A DNA stretch of 64,000 bases. Origin: Ampelomyces quisqualis. Taxonomy: Eukaryota; Ascomycota; Dothideomycetes; Pleosporales; Phaeosphaeriaceae. Location: positions 2,294,001 through 2,358,000 of the forward strand of contig JAGTXZ010000008.1 in assembly GCA_018398575.1 (NCBI GenBank), given 5' to 3'. The notes under the pieces are model-generated. The model saw nothing but the letters and a program-made list of their open reading frames with translations. It searched no databases and was not told the DNA's origin. The position numbers and the translations under genes are program-made. This document shows positions 31,157 through 41,465 of the stretch, one piece after another; position 1 is the first letter of the stretch; every line of letters starts with the position of its first letter.

Positions 31157-33742
31157 CTACCAGGGGTTGCGATGCGTTGGATCGGTCATCTTCCTCTTCT
31201 TCGCTGGGTGGACAGTCTTGCTCGTCTGGCGATCAAGCGCACCCTGTCCTTTCGTCCTACCGCCGACTTGCACGGACATGGACCTTCCCGGCTTCGTGCC
31301 ACCGTACGCGGTCAGGAAGTGTAGACTGTCGAGATCCGGGAGCGAAGGGTCGGAGCGCTTGCGCTTTGTGCGACGAGGCTTCGTAGTTGGCGATGGTTCG
31401 CCGTCTGCTTCCGCGCCTGCATCGATGATGTCACAGCGCTTGGTAGTCATCCAATTCTTCCTCTGCGACGGAAGAAGCGCGACGCGCGGAAATTCCACTT
31501 GCTCCTTCCTCGCACTATGCGCATATATATGCGCTGCTTGTTCCTGTCCATCGTCAGCACATCCGACGCAGCAGAGACAGGTGATACATACTTCCATCCC
31601 CAAATCCCCAAACTCCTCCATACAAAACGGACAAACAACATCCAGCCCCCTAATTCGCCTCTCACCTACCAAAAACCTCTCCTCCCACTCTTCCCGCACG
31701 CACACCCGCGAATCAGACATCGACTCAGGTGTAAGCGGCACATCCGACGGACTCACCTGCGCCAACCACTTCTCGCACGCGCGGCGCATAAGCGGAGATT
31801 GCACGCTCGCGCGACGGTATAGTGGTTCGAGATCAGATGGGTTGAGGGGCGCGTAGTCATGCGCTTCTTCATCATCGTCTTCATCGCACGTGTTAGAGAC
31901 GTCAACAATATCCCACCATTCGTCGTCGTGCCTGGTCCATGGCTCGTCGCCTCTGAATGGGAAGACAAGGTTGACTTCGCCGAGGTGTTCCATGTGTGCG
32001 AGTTTCTCAGCGACACACATTTTGCCTGCTGCGTGGACGGGTGGGGCCGAGGGGATTTCGCCGCTGGGATAGAGGAAGGGTAGCGCGCGGCCGAAAATTT
32101 GCCACGCGTGGTCGTTGCCGCGTGCGAGCCATTTTGCGCGGTATCTTGCGAGGGTAGAGGACAGGCCGTGGGTGTAAATGTCCTGCTCGATGCGGGATGT
32201 GATGGTGGCCAAGGTGGGCGATACAGAGGGGGGAGGAGACGAAGGAAGATTGATGGGCTTCTTGCCGCGCACCAAAAGCTGGCGAGGGGGCAGCGGTGGC
32301 TTGGGAAGACTTTTGCCGGCGAGTCGTGAGCGTGGTGTGACCTCGACCCTTTGCTTGATTACGCGCTCAGCCACTTCAGGAGTCCAAGCTGGGTTCGGCG
32401 TCGTTGGATCTGCCCACTCGCCTTTTCGTGCCCAGAAGTAGTAGTGCGGGACATCGCATCCTGGAAAGCGGATGTAGAACAAGTTCTCGAATCTATGTTC
32501 TTCATGCTGCAAGGCCTCCTCCAGGGACCCCGCGTCGACTGAATAATCGAGATATGCGGGCAAATAACACACCGCAGGGACACGATACTCGCTTGCATCA
32601 AGCACGTCAGCTTGCTTCTTTCCCTTATTTTTGCGTCGTTGATCGTGGCGCTGCTTCCGAGTCAATGCCGACCCGTCCCCCAACGGCTTCACACGTAAAA
32701 GCTTCCTGTTTTCCAAACGCCACCTCTCGTACACGTCTTCCAATTGCTTCTCTTCATTCCGTGGCGGGAGGTGGAAGAACATGCGCGCATTCCAGCCTTG
32801 AATCTGGGTGCGGTCGACCCAATAGGCAGCTGGCTCGATGGTGGCTTTGCGCAGAACGCCCTCCAGAACGCCACTACGAGCCGCATGGCGTGTTCGCTCC
32901 GACAAAACAGGCGCGTAATCAGGATCGACGCCTGGCGGATACGTCTGTCCGGGAAAGAAGAGCTTTTCAGAAGTGTATGTCGTAAGTACCTTGAGTGGTG
33001 CATACGGCACATTGCGCGGTACGGGTGGCTCACGTTGTCCCTCTGCAGTTGGACTTTGTAGTAATGCGCAGGTTTCGGGATCGACCTCGTCTTTTCCTAC
33101 CCACATTCTCACCCCTACACCACGACGTGCTGGCGTCTCTACAGGCTCTGGGTCAAACACAGAGCGCTTGACGGGGGAGGGCGGCTCCACGTATGACCAC
33201 TCGAACAACCGCAACTTGCAGCCCGGGAGCTCAGCGCAATTTATGGAGTGATAGGACGACTCCGTCGAGGTGCTATCCCAAGATTCTTCGCTAAGTGCTC
33301 GACCAACCGGACCTTGGTCTGCGTTTTCGCTGTTGTCCTTATACATCTCGTACATGGCCTGTATTTCGTCCTCGTCAGGCGTCGTATCGCTCACATTATC
33401 ATCGTGTGCTCGCTTTGCCTCCCTCTCCATCCTTCTTCGATGCTTTGCTGCGTCTGCTTTCAGTCGCCTGTCGTTTTCTTCTTGCTTCTCGCGTTCTAAT
33501 CGTTGCTGCTCACGTGCGCGCTCTCTGATGGCTTCCCGCTCGGCCTCCTTTTTCTCGCGTTCGTTTTTGGCCAACGTCTTGGCCATCTCCACTTTCTTCA
33601 TATCCTTGACGTAGACGCCTCGTGCGATGCATTCGGCTTTGAGCAGCTTGTAATCATATTCGTCAAATATCGTGTTAGTCTTGTCCGCATCTTTGACGCG
33701 ATGAGTGCCGCCACGCCGATGCGGAGCTGCTTGTGGAGCCAT
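31157..33742 (-). CDS. Large nuclear-type protein with SAP-like motif, coiled coil and Cys-rich C-terminal zinc motif
   Basis: A single exon of 861 residues. Residues about 29-58 (YDYKLLKAECIARGVYVKDMKKVEMAKTL) fit a SAP-like helix-extended loop-helix of DNA-binding proteins. Residues 56-115 form a long, highly charged coiled coil (EREKKEAEREAIRERAREQQRLEREKQEEN). The middle is acidic with conserved-looking blocks (YRVPAVCYLPAYLDYS, HRFENLFYIRFPGCDVPHYYFW). Near 704-745 CPFCMEEF, CITCLCCVGC and HIYAHSARK look like a zinc-binding knuckle ending with paired His. Lys/Arg clusters (KPRRTKRKR, AKKRK) near the end suggest nuclear localisation. No named family; a DNA- or chromatin-associated role is inference. 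Confidence 0.8.
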   Translation of the reverse strand: MAPQAAPHRRGGTHRVKDADKTNTIFDEYDYKLLKAECIARGVYVKDMKKVEMAKTLAKNEREKKEAEREAIRERAREQQRLEREKQEENDRRLKADAAKHRRRMEREAKRAHDDNVSDTTPDEDEIQAMYEMYKDNSENADQGPVGRALSEESWDSTSTESSYHSINCAELPGCKLRLFEWSYVEPPSPVKRSVFDPEPVETPARRGVGVRMWVGKDEVDPETCALLQSPTAEGQREPPVPRNVPYAPLKVLTTYTSEKLFFPGQTYPPGVDPDYAPVLSERTRHAARSGVLEGVLRKATIEPAAYWVDRTQIQGWNARMFFHLPPRNEEKQLEDVYERWRLENRKLLRVKPLGDGSALTRKQRHDQRRKNKGKKQADVLDASEYRVPAVCYLPAYLDYSVDAGSLEEALQHEEHRFENLFYIRFPGCDVPHYYFWARKGEWADPTTPNPAWTPEVAERVIKQRVEVTPRSRLAGKSLPKPPLPPRQLLVRGKKPINLPSSPPPSVSPTLATITSRIEQDIYTHGLSSTLARYRAKWLARGNDHAWQIFGRALPFLYPSGEIPSAPPVHAAGKMCVAEKLAHMEHLGEVNLVFPFRGDEPWTRHDDEWWDIVDVSNTCDEDDDEEAHDYAPLNPSDLEPLYRRASVQSPLMRRACEKWLAQVSPSDVPLTPESMSDSRVCVREEWEERFLVGERRIRGLDVVCPFCMEEFGDLGMEVCITCLCCVGCADDGQEQAAHIYAHSARKEQVEFPRVALLPSQRKNWMTTKRCDIIDAGAEADGEPSPTTKPRRTKRKRSDPSLPDLDSLHFLTAYGGTKPGRSMSVQVGGRTKGQGALDRQTSKTVHPAKKRKMTDPTHRNPW

Positions 33743-34158
33743 GATGATGACTGTTTCCCGATATAATTTTTTTTTCTGTTGGTGAAGAGCAGCGAAGCTC
33801 GGGTTGAAAGAGGGGTATTGGTAGATGCAAATCTAAACGCGGTGATACTTGAGCATGGGCTTTGCTTTACCTCAAAGATCCTAGATGCTGGCTGGAAATC
33901 GGAGAAGCTGGTAGATGTTAAGGTTCGGGCGTGGAAAACATGTAGTTCGCAAAGACATGTCTTTGTATGCTCTCGTGCTCAAAGACAACGCCTTGACGCG
34001 CACCTCCTTTGTCTCATTGTTATTCGACACAACCGAGGAAGCAGGAACGTGTTTCTTCGCAGCATTGTGCACAGGAATCAAGTCAGGATGATTTGCACAC
34101 TTAGGGTATAATACTGTATAATGTCAACACTCAAAACACGATTTTTTTCAAGAGCTAC
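33743..34158. other. Intergenic, no gene seen
   Basis: Upstream flank of the SAP-like gene with a T-rich tract; 3' flank of the glutaminyl cyclase gene. Confidence 0.4.
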
Positions 34159-35381
34159 TTACAACTCCGACTTCTCGGTGGGTTCTTTCCGCTTCTCAGC
34201 TTTGAAATCGAGATGTCCTTCCAGCTCCATCCACTCCGCTGTAAATGCCATCACAAGCTTCGCCCAATCCTCTACCGTATCTGTGTCTAGGTGCTCCCCA
34301 TCGTCAGTGATCTCATGCCACACTCGTGGGAACGGCGAGGGGATCATGTGGAGAATCTCGACGCCGCGAGCCATGAATGGGACGTGGTCGTCTTGGACAA
34401 AGCCGCCCATGAACGCATCGTCGTTCTTGCTACCCTCTGGTAAGAACACGGGCTCAGCACGGGGCTTCTTGTTCTCGCGCTTCACAACCTTTGATGCATG
34501 ATTTGGCGAGGATTTCATCAGCCCCATGTTTCGCAGCCGCGCCTCGGCTTTTGCCATGTGCTTGTATGCCCAATGTGTCATCTTGAAGTACGACGGGACA
34601 CGGGGCCGCGCAGAGCCCAGAAGATCGAGAAGGAGAAACAGCTCTATCGAGTCGAGAGGTGTGCGGTAGGTGGACGAAGCGGTGTGGAAGGTCGACTCCC
34701 AGTCTCCAGCGAGCGCACTGTGGATATCACGTCAGTACCGCACGTGACCGCACGTGAAGTGGTGCAGCGACGGGCGTACCGAGCACCGTATAGACTGTCG
34801 TCATCTGTCCAGCTCTGAAAGGCCTCCTCCCCATCCAGGAAGAGTATCTGCAAGCCCTTGTGTTCGACATCGAAGTCGTCCATGTCAGCCGAAGACCACT
34901 TCTTAGTCAGTGCCGCGTCCAGACTGCGCGCTATGTGCATGATCATGGCACATGGTGCCGCGCTGTCGGTCGCGCCTATGAAGCCTTCGGGCGTGTATTT
35001 GCTGTCGTAGTGGGCGACCAAGGCCAGCCGCGAGACGTCGCCCTCGTGCGCCCCCGGGGGATCTCGCGTGGCAATCAAGTTGACAAAAGGCACCTCCTTG
35101 CCGTTGCTTACTGGCGTAGTGGAGCTCGAGTTGTGCAGTTCAATGCGCCACTCCGGCAGCGACACATGGAAAAAGTCGATGAAATGCTGTCGCACAGCCG
35201 CGTTGCCCTGAGTCCCGGACACGCGGGGGCGCAGAATGGGCGCTAGGAGTGCTCCCGTCTTGATGTTGAAGTCATTGCCTGGGCCCGGCAGGTTCTGGAG
35301 CGATTCGTCGCTGATATCCTTGTAAGCGCATCCAACGGCGAGTAGCAGAGCGAGCGGCAGCAGCGCAGAAGCGAACAACAT
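34159..35381 (-). CDS. Glutaminyl-peptide cyclotransferase (M28-type glutaminyl cyclase)
   Basis: Converts N-terminal Gln to pyroglutamate on secretory proteins; zinc enzyme of the M28 fold. Exons 35381-34780 and 34717-34159 with a 62-nt intron give 386 residues. N-terminal MLFASALLPLALLLAVGCAY is a signal peptide or anchor. Zinc and catalytic residues by family: Asp139 (GATDSAAP), Glu185/186 (FLDGEEAF), DDHVPF (about 310-315) and His335 (PSPFPRVWHE). The segment GVEILHMIPSPFPRVWH is nearly identical in pattern to animal QPCT. It ends EKSEL, which resembles an ER-retrieval tetrapeptide but departs from the usual [DENQ]EL rule at the second position, so retrieval is uncertain. Confidence 0.93.
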
Positions 35382-35909
35382 GGCGACGGCGACGGGGGAT
35401 TGTTCACATCAGGAACGTAATGCTGGCCAAAAAAAGGATGAAAAGTGTCCAAGGGAATCTGGTGGACTGAATCGTGGTCTCAGGCTGACACTGCCGCTAC
35501 GCGACGCAACTACGCAACCCATGCGAGCACGTGATCGACATATCAATGAATCAGGGCCAAAACACAACAAACATACCTCAGTGAAGACATTGATTACCTT
35601 TGACTCCTACTATGCGGACAACTCGTCGTGAGACTCGTGGACAACGATGTGGCACATTAGCTAGGGGCGCAACTGTTAACTTGTGTCTGGAGCACAGCAT
35701 TAGCAAGTCATACAAATACAGAAATCACCCCCTCTTCTGCTGTTTCCACGCAGCAAGCGTCTATTCCTTCATCATCCTCTTTTCGTTCGTGCACTTCACT
35801 CCATTGCTGTAGGAGCCAGTTTGCACGAGCAACAAATGCCAAGCATTACCGTATCCTGACTAGCCGAGTCCCCCACTCCAACTTTCTGTCACCAACACCA
35901 TCAATTGAC
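35382..35909. other. Intergenic divergent region, no gene seen
   Basis: Promoters of the glutaminyl cyclase and the mitochondrial two-TM protein. No supported gene. Confidence 0.4.
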
Positions 35910-37124
35910 ATGCAGCCACAGTTCTCTGCGTTCGCAGCAGCATTCAAACGATTACCGCCGTTTGCTAAGAGTCTTCGGCCCAACGTTCCAACTCGAATCT
36001 CGCAGTTACTATGCCGAACATGTCGACAGAAATTTTCGACATCCCCCTCGCTCCGACTCGCTGGCGGAGCTTCTAGAGAACAGGCCGCAAAATCAAGAAG
36101 TGCGCAAACCCAGATGCTTCTTTACTGTATTCGGATAACTAACCGCCGAAACAGTGTACAGCTCGAGGCTTTTGATCTATGATGCTGGTGATGCGCGGCT
36201 CACATGGATCACGTTCTGGAAAGCGGTTGCTTTGTTGCAGTGTGGAACGACGCTGGTGTTTGCTGTCCCGTCGCTTTGGAAGAATGAGCATCAGCCCGAC
36301 CCTAGACTCAGGAAGGCCCAAGCTTTGTTAGGTAAGTGAATATGCTGTTTCATGTCTTGGTCTTGACGACAGGACCGTTTACATCATGTCTCATGCAAAT
36401 GCTTCACCGTCTTCACATTGACATCCTCCTGGAAACAACGACAATGCGGGTCTCAATCCAGTTCTGCGCACGACTGCGACATGCCCGCGTCTTCGCCCTC
36501 AGCGTCTCCGCATGCAGCTTTTTTATATGCTGACGCGATCACACAGTCGGCGTGCTCGGCACAATTCCACCCCTAACACTAGCATACTTGACTGCGCCGT
36601 TTGTATACCAAGTGTTCCTCCAGATTCCTGAACATGCTCGGCGAAACAGGCAAGATCTTATGCGATTTGTAACCTTGCTCAACGCCAAACCGGCCGCGAC
36701 AGCAGACACCAAACTCGAGTTCGTTACCTTACGTATCTGGCCGTTTCGCAAGAACACTAGCAACTTCCTGCATGAGCTTCGTGCTCTACCACCTAAGAAG
36801 ATGAGGCTGGCAAATATCGAGTTTCCAAAGAGCGACGAATGGGCGAAACGGCAGCGCGAAAAGGGCATCTTCAGACGGATTCTTGAGGTGATCAGCGAGC
36901 CGAGGTACAAGTTTTATGTCAAAGAAGGTCGCACGTACACCATGAAGACGGGTGTTCCCGGCATTTGGGAAGAGGTGGCGAAGCGAATACAGATCCAGAC
37001 GAATCCTGAGAAGGATGGATCGCAGCCGGCACATGGGATGTCAAGACCAATCGTGAGGAAGCCAGTGCAGCGTGCGATACCGCAAGAGAAAATCAAGAGA
37101 CAAACAGCTCGAACGCCGACATAA
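35910..37124 (+). CDS. Mitochondrial two-TM protein, TMEM186/TMEM70/TMEM223-like
   Basis: Exons 35910-36099, 36155-36331 and 36547-37124 with introns of 55 and 215 nt give 314 residues. The N-terminal 50 residues (Arg, Phe, Ser, Leu rich; LLCRTCRQKFSTSPSLR) fit a mitochondrial presequence. LLIYDAGDARLTWITFWKA then LLQCGTTLVFAVPSL forms TM1, and VGVLGTIPPLTLAYLTAPFVYQVFL forms TM2. This hairpin preceded by a 'Y/F-x-x-G' segment is the layout of the TMEM70-like family, whose animal members help assemble complexes I and V. The C-terminal matrix part has RLANIEFPKSDEWAKRQREKGIFRRI and a basic tail. Function in fungi is inferred only. Confidence 0.8.
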
Positions 37125-37307
37125 CTGAACTAGACAGCCAAAGCCTTGTACTTAGCACGCACCCCAAGACCCTTGGAAAATACTGTTTGTTATCACCCAC
37201 CAACCAGTCCGGTCATACAAACTACTTGAACCCTCGCGAAACCACAAACTCCATCCCACCAAGAACGCCCAAACCCATGCACCGCAAGCGCTCAAGAGAC
37301 ACCACTG

Positions 37308-37760
37308 CTAATTCCACCCAATAATCCCCTCTGCAACCGTCAACGGCCCACCCGTCGAACTCGTCATAACAGACACCCTCCGCCCAATAATCCCCACATC
37401 ACTCACGCCCAAATCCAGCCGTTCCGATAACTGTATCCGCGCCTCGCCCAGGCTGAACGAATACAGCGTATTTGCTTGGCGCTGGGACGGGCAAGAAAGG
37501 TCGCCGTCGCGGCTTCCGAGCTGTTAGTCGCCTCGCAGCTACACGGAGAAACATGCTGAGCAAACGTACTGTATCACGACCCAATGTCTCTCATCGTGGT
37601 TCCAACCCTCGCATGCGACACTAGTCCCGGGAGAAGACGTCTGGTTGCTGAACAAAAGGAGCATTTCGTGCGAAGACGGGGGAAGCGTGGAGTGCGGCGT
37701 CGGGCGGAGAACGGCGATGGAGCCGCCTTGGGTCACGCGCGTTGAGTCGCCGTTGCACAT
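37308..37760 (-). CDS. Small hypothetical protein
   Basis: Exons 37760-37566 and 37520-37308 across a 45-nt intron (donor TAC|GTTTGC, acceptor TAACAG) give 135 residues: MCNGDSTRVTQGGSIAVLRPTPHS … GWNHDERHWVVIQY then LGSRDGDLSCPSQRQANTLYSFSLGEARIQLSERLDLGVSDVGIIGRRVS. A more usual donor three bases upstream (CA|GTACGT) leads to a shorter tail ending at GYSYRNGWIWA. The frame is open 5' of the ATG back to a TAG at about 37870, so another upstream exon is possible. No family recognised. Confidence 0.45.
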
Positions 37761-38090
37761 TGTCTTCAGCGTGGGTTGTAGCAGGTCGATTGAGGGAGTT
37801 GTATAGTAAGTGCTTTTGGCGACCGTCCTGCTTTGCGAGATAATATGAGGATTTAGAGGGCAAAGGATATGCTAGATGATGAGAGGCGTGGGATGCAGTT
37901 CAAGTACAATATGCGAAACCGTTTCACGTTGGTGATGCACACGTTGGAAGGTTGAGTGCTAATGAGTGTCTTTGAGCATGTTTCAACGTGAGAACCTAAT
38001 TGGACGAACTAGCAGCGTGGCCGTAACGCCAACGACACCACGGTTCTCTAACCACGCGGGGCTGTTATATACATTACGTACGGATCTGTC

Positions 38091-38905
38091 TTATTTCCAA
38101 ACAGAATCCTTGAGGCCCTTGAGAGGATCAGCGACTGGTCCTGAAAAGCGCTCCTCTGCTGTTTTCCAGTTGATCACGTTCCAGATGTTCTTCACGTACG
38201 CGGCCTTGCCATTCTGGTACTGAAGGTAGTACGCGTGCTCCCACATGTCTACGCCGAAAATGGGCACTTGGTCTTTTTCAATGATGGGGTCTTGGTCTTT
38301 GGTGGTGACGATGGAGAGGTGTTGGGCGTTACCTGAGCCGACTTTGACCAGCCAGCCCCAACCGCTGCCTTGAATGCCGAGCAACGCTGCGCTGAAAGCT
38401 TCCTTGAACTTTTCCTCGTCGCCCCATGTGGATTGGATTTGCTTGATCAGTTCTGGGGCAGCGCTGCTGTTGGTTTCTGGGGCGCTGGCAGGTGCGAGGT
38501 TTAGCCAGAAGAGAGAGTGGTTGATGTGGCCACCGGCGTTGAACTTGATGACCTGCTGCAGGCTGGCTTGTGAAGTGGTGTCGTTTTTCTGGACTGCCTC
38601 GGCCTGGCGAGTCAAGGCGGCATTCAAATTGGTGATGTATGTCTGGTGGTGCTTGCTGTGATGCAGCTCCATGATTTGGGCCGAAATGTGGGGTTCCAAG
38701 GCCTGCCTAAATATGAGCACGACATATGTAGGGTGTGGTGAGAGGAGATACTGACATCATAGGCGTACGGAAGAGGGGGTAGTGTGTACTGTGGTTCAGA
38801 CATTTCGCCGCGTTCGAGTAGCTGCTCTTCTGAAGCAAACACACCGGTGACGGCAGAAAGAGAGGTAAGACTGAGACACAGCTTCAAGAAACCCCGCATC
38901 ATCAT
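38091..38905 (-). CDS. Secreted Mn/Fe superoxide dismutase
   Basis: Dismutates superoxide. Exons 38905-38756 and 38702-38091 with a 53-nt intron give 253 residues. The body is a standard Fe/Mn SOD: LPPLPYAYDALEPHISAQIMELHHSKHHQTYITNLN, NAGGHINHSLFWLNL, GIQGSGWGWLV and VDMWEHAYYLQYQN, with metal ligands at about His64, His112, Asp202 and His206. GWGWL plus Gln in GIQGSGW favours manganese-type. Instead of a mitochondrial presequence it starts MMMRGFLKLCLSLTSLSAVTGVFASEEQLLERGEMSEPQ: a hydrophobic signal peptide with an A-S cleavage site and a propeptide-like acidic stretch. This predicts an extracellular or cell-wall enzyme. An internal ATG (MSEPQYTLPP) would make a cytosolic form. Confidence 0.93.
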
Positions 38906-39479
38906 AGCTGCGCAGTTGATATCCCGTGCCGAGCTTTGTCAGATTCCAACAAGGTGCTCCACGAGGTATGCCGCTCGATTAGGTTAGGCCCGTAGAAACT
39001 GCCTCAATTGCACGCGTTCCCACTCTTGAGCCCTTCAAAGTCCAGCTCACTGGTTCCAGGTCTTTTGGTGATGTCGACGATAAAAGCTTCCAACAAGAAA
39101 AAGAATTCCTGCTTTGCTTGAATTCGAGAGCAGGATGATCCTGGACGCGTGAGGGACGAGGAAGTGGGCGATGTCGTAATCTTGGGTCTGCGCTCGACAC
39201 CTGCTGCTTTCAATGCCTGAGGCCTGGCTGTCAGGTGCTGAGAGAGAAGGATAGTTGAGGTTTTATTTATCGAGATCCGTGGTGACAGACCATCCGTCCG
39301 CTTGGACATAGCATGCCGTGACTGCAACAAGCAACCCGGCTGTAGGAACAAGGTCACCCTAGGCATTTTAATTAGTAGATTAATTTTCATGCTTTTGGCG
39401 CCTACAACTAGATATTGAAGGGCTCAATCAGCTCACAATTGGTTCACACTTTGATTTGAACAAACCTGCCTCTAGCGTC

Positions 39480-39686
39480 GGCGGTAACACCGAATTTAAG
39501 CTAATGGAGGGTTCAACGCTGAATCACCACAGAAACGTATTCTTTACACGAGAAAGACTTAGCACAAGACTTTGTATAGGCTGTTAAAGCACACTCTATT
39601 TGTGTAGAAAAAAATAGTCTTAAATCAGGTAGTTGGGGTTTAGTACTGATGCGTCCAGTCAACAGCTTAGATTTGGTGTTACCGCC
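39480..39686. mobile_element. Short inverted-repeat (MITE-like) element
   Basis: A 23-nt arm at 39480-39502 (GGCGGTAACACCGAATTTAAG…) is matched in reverse complement at 39664-39686 with two mismatches. The 160-nt interior is non-coding. No clear target duplication, so class is unknown. Confidence 0.55.
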
Positions 39687-41020
39687 AGCGCGAGAGCCTA
39701 CCTAACGTGCTAACAGTATAGGGAACTATGTGCCAACTTGGTTGACTATTATGTTATAGATGTAGCTAGCTAGGATAACATGATTACCTACTACGGAGTA
39801 CCATACGCAGTATTACCTACCCCCCTAAGACACCGCTAAGGCCAAATTAGCCAACCATCTCAAGTAAATCTAAAGAGTAGCTCCGCACCTACATATTACG
39901 TTAGACTTAGAAGTCTAAAATCTTAACTTCTTAAAATACCCTGCTTTAACACTACAGATATGCATCTTTGCCACCACTTTCTTTTTTTTTAACGCCTGGA
40001 AATTAGCGTAATCAAAATACCTATTCTGCTTACTAGACACAGACAGTATTTTCAGTGCGTGAGTAGCTTTAAAGGGCTTTAAAACAGGGGCTTATAGGGG
40101 TAGTCAATAACGTTTCCTAGCTAGCTAATCTAGATAGAGTTGGGCGTGGAATTACTTGCAGATCATCAATTCATCTAGGCAGGCAGGGCGAAAAATTGTA
40201 AATTAATTGCGAACTAATTTGTGCAGCTTGCTTAGCCTTCTCGCTTACCGGTGGGGAGTTCTACATACCTAGCGCCTACCTATAGGCCGCGTATGGAATC
40301 AGGCGTCCTATCTCTCAGCGCGCGCATGGCCAGACGGACTGATTTCTGGTCGAGATCTGGGGTCGTGAGAGATGATGTGGCTTCGAGACAGTCAACGACC
40401 TAACACGATGCTAAATTGATTGATTAGTGCTTCACTGGGACATTTCCATTCATCGTCGTAGCCGTGGCTAACTCATCCTGAAAATGCGCACCCTGCCAGA
40501 CCAACTCAAGGCGACACAACGCTTGCCAAACGACTATCATGCATCAGCTACGAAGTACTCCGTGCTCAACTCGCAGACAGGCCAGAATATGCGTGCACTT
40601 GGGCGCCGGTCAACCCTCTGATTTTGCAGGGCGAGTAAAATGAAGTTTCACCCTACCACAAGGCTCTTACTTGTCATTTGCAAGGCTTTTACTGTCTGAA
40701 GGTAACTGGGCCTGCGCACAGCACATATTTCAATCATACTCAGTTATCTCAATTCGACCAAAATTCTGGGTTGAACGCTCTTATGTTCCAAGGTCCGCCT
40801 CGGGCGTTATTCAGCATTGCAGTGCCAATTATCACTCTCCTCCAGTTTCGTGGCGAAGTCATTAGCCTGACGATTATTTATTTTCTTGCACATATAAAGG
40901 GCATCTAGTGCAAGGTTCTTGACGATCTACAGGGAAATTGGCCAGCCTCAGTTGAGATGTGTACACCGCTCGCAACGACCTTTGGTTTAAGCTCCTATTT
41001 TTCAGCCCAGTTTCGTACAG

Positions 41021-41465
41021 TAGAAGCCCCCTTACAACGATAGGGCAGAATATCAAGCATCACATCTTTATGTAGAGGTGATTGTATAGGTAAGGTTTCT
41101 CGGCAGGTTATTAAGCCCTGACTTAGCGTTCCAAAACTTGTTATTCCTACTGCTTTAGATTATCAACTCCATGTTTGGAAGTTAGTTATAGATTGAGCCA
41201 ACACAGACGCGTTAAATTACGCCAGAAGCAGCCAAAAGTAGGTGGCTGGTGAGCTCCCAGGCCTAAAACGTCACTACCTCTAGCCTCTACACCCGATCTC
41301 TCTCTACCTCTAGGGCGCCCACCCACAACGATATCAGTGGCGGAACTCTAACAATATTCTTGGAGGTTCAAATATCCTTGTGCCTATACAAATAATTAGT
41401 GGTAGCATTATATCCTTATGTAAGGTGTATCTTGTTCACGAACAATCGTTGTAAGGGGGCTTCTA
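41021..41465. mobile_element. Tc1/mariner-type MITE with 21-nt terminal inverted repeats
   Basis: TAGAAGCCCCCTTACAACGAT at 41021-41041 recurs as an exact reverse complement at 41445-41465. Both ends carry TA, matching the TA target duplication of Tc1/mariner/pogo elements, so the element proper starts AGAAGCCCCC. The 400-bp interior has no transposase frame, so it is non-autonomous. Confidence 0.8.

Noticed and set aside
35244..35940. Search for CRISPR arrays, operons and riboswitches
   Set aside because: The window is eukaryotic nuclear DNA; no regularly spaced repeat-spacer structure or known riboswitch core was seen in this or other intergenic regions.
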